From Streptosporangiaceae bacterium (GTDB lineage: Bacteria > Actinomycetota > Actinomycetes > Streptosporangiales > Streptosporangiaceae), in the NCBI GenBank assembly GCA_030040475.1, contig JASHTQ010000419.1:1-5896 (forward strand): 5,896 nucleotides of DNA, read 5' to 3'. A model generated the notes under the pieces. It searched no databases and was not told the origin of the DNA. It was given only the letters and a program-made list of their open reading frames with translations. The position numbers were made by a program, and so were the translations under genes. Of the stretch, positions 5,439 through 5,896 are shown piece after piece. Each line of letters opens with the position of its first letter. Position 1 is the first letter of the stretch.

Positions 5439-5896
5439 ATGCCGTACCGGATCGAGCGCGTGGCCGCCTGCCCGCCACTGGGGGATCGTTCGGGGACGCT
5501 GGAGCTCATCCAGGCCATCCAGGAGGAACCGCCCTACAGCTACGCGCCCGGCGAGGTTCCGCACGCCGCGCAATGGGTGCCCCCGCTGATGCGCCTGCCC
5601 GGCGCGCGCATGTACCTAGCCCTCGGGCCAGCCGGGCGTACCGTGGGATACTGCCTGACCCTGCCGCTGGCGGCATACCGGCAGCCGGATGACCTGGCCG
5701 ACCAGCTCGGCGTGGACCCGGCGGACTGCTGCTACATCGCCGAGCTGGGCGTGGCCTCCGCCGACCGTCGACAGGGCATCGCCCGCGCGCTGCTGCAGGC
5801 CGCGCTAAGCGATGACCAGGAGCAGGCCGCCAGCTACCTTGTCCGCACGCTGGCTGGCAACCAGCCCGCCATCGAGCTCTACCGCGGCCTCGGCTT
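5439..5896 (+). CDS. GNAT-family N-acetyltransferase (3' end outside window)
   Basis: A frame with no stop runs from ATG 5439 to the window end, giving 152 residues. It has the acetyl-CoA-binding core of the GNAT fold. The beta4 strand and pyrophosphate loop are YIAELGVASADRRQGIARAL (residues 99-118), in which R-R-Q-G-I-A satisfies the Q/R-x-x-G-x-G/A motif. Beta5 and helix 4 follow as YLVRTLAGNQPAIELYRGLGF, with the N-x-x-A-x-x-L-Y-x-x-x-G-F pattern typical of the C-terminal half. A YLALGPAGRTVGYCLTLPL strand pair precedes them. The acceptor (amine, aminoglycoside, protein or other) cannot be inferred. Only the last strand is likely missing. It lies 41 bases after the FGE stop on the same strand, so co-transcription is likely. 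The sequence CPPLGDR near the start resembles but does not satisfy the FGE substrate motif CxPxR. Confidence 0.87.
   Translation, partial: MPYRIERVAACPPLGDRSGTLELIQAIQEEPPYSYAPGEVPHAAQWVPPLMRLPGARMYLALGPAGRTVGYCLTLPLAAYRQPDDLADQLGVDPADCCYIAELGVASADRRQGIARALLQAALSDDQEQAASYLVRTLAGNQPAIELYRGLG

Noticed and set aside
4303..5478. Long minus-strand open frame (391 codons) opposite the FGE gene
   Set aside because: It has an Arg/Gly/Val-rich composition with no family features and lies opposite an unmistakable FGE. It is a GC-rich antisense shadow.
5469..5489. CPPLGDR in the GNAT protein as an FGE target
   Set aside because: CxPxR needs Arg at the fifth position; here it is Gly, with Arg two residues later.

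Overview
The window is very GC-rich, with G/C-ending codons, GTG starts, short GTGA overlaps and an AfsR-type regulator remnant. This points to a large-genome actinomycete such as a Streptomyces or Streptosporangiales relative. Genus and species cannot be read from the sequence.

Layout: (1) Positions 2-1021 (+) hold the C-terminal part of a WD40/TolB-like beta-propeller protein that enters from outside the window. (2) Positions 1030-3230 are a block of decaying genes. It holds the last ~50 codons of a DinB/DUF664 protein (-), a lower-GC spacer with an unusual inverted repeat, a frameshifted and truncated AfsR-type TPR regulator (+), a broken second gene head (-), and a tsaD pseudogene (-) that has lost its central region and changes frame several times. 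At about 2203-2230 the plus-strand regulator remnant meets the minus-strand remnant at a rearrangement junction. (3) Positions 3410-5896 (+) return to intact coding sequence: a small cupin, a SnoaL/NTF2-like protein overlapping it by 4 bases, a formylglycine-generating enzyme (FGE) homologue with both catalytic cysteines, and the start of a GNAT acetyltransferase that runs off the end.

Working together: the cupin and SnoaL genes are almost certainly translationally coupled. FGE and GNAT are 41 bases apart and probably share a transcript. All four genes point the same way, as in a small accessory or specialised-metabolism operon. FGE normally converts a cysteine in a CxPxR motif to formylglycine, the sulfatase cofactor, but no sulfatase and no CxPxR motif is encoded here, so the substrate is outside the window or unconventional. 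No RNA gene, CRISPR array or transposase was seen.

I found no clearly new system. The two observations most worth following are the FGE-cupin-SnoaL-GNAT group without a visible substrate, and the tsaD/AfsR graveyard with frameshifts at homopolymers and short repeats.
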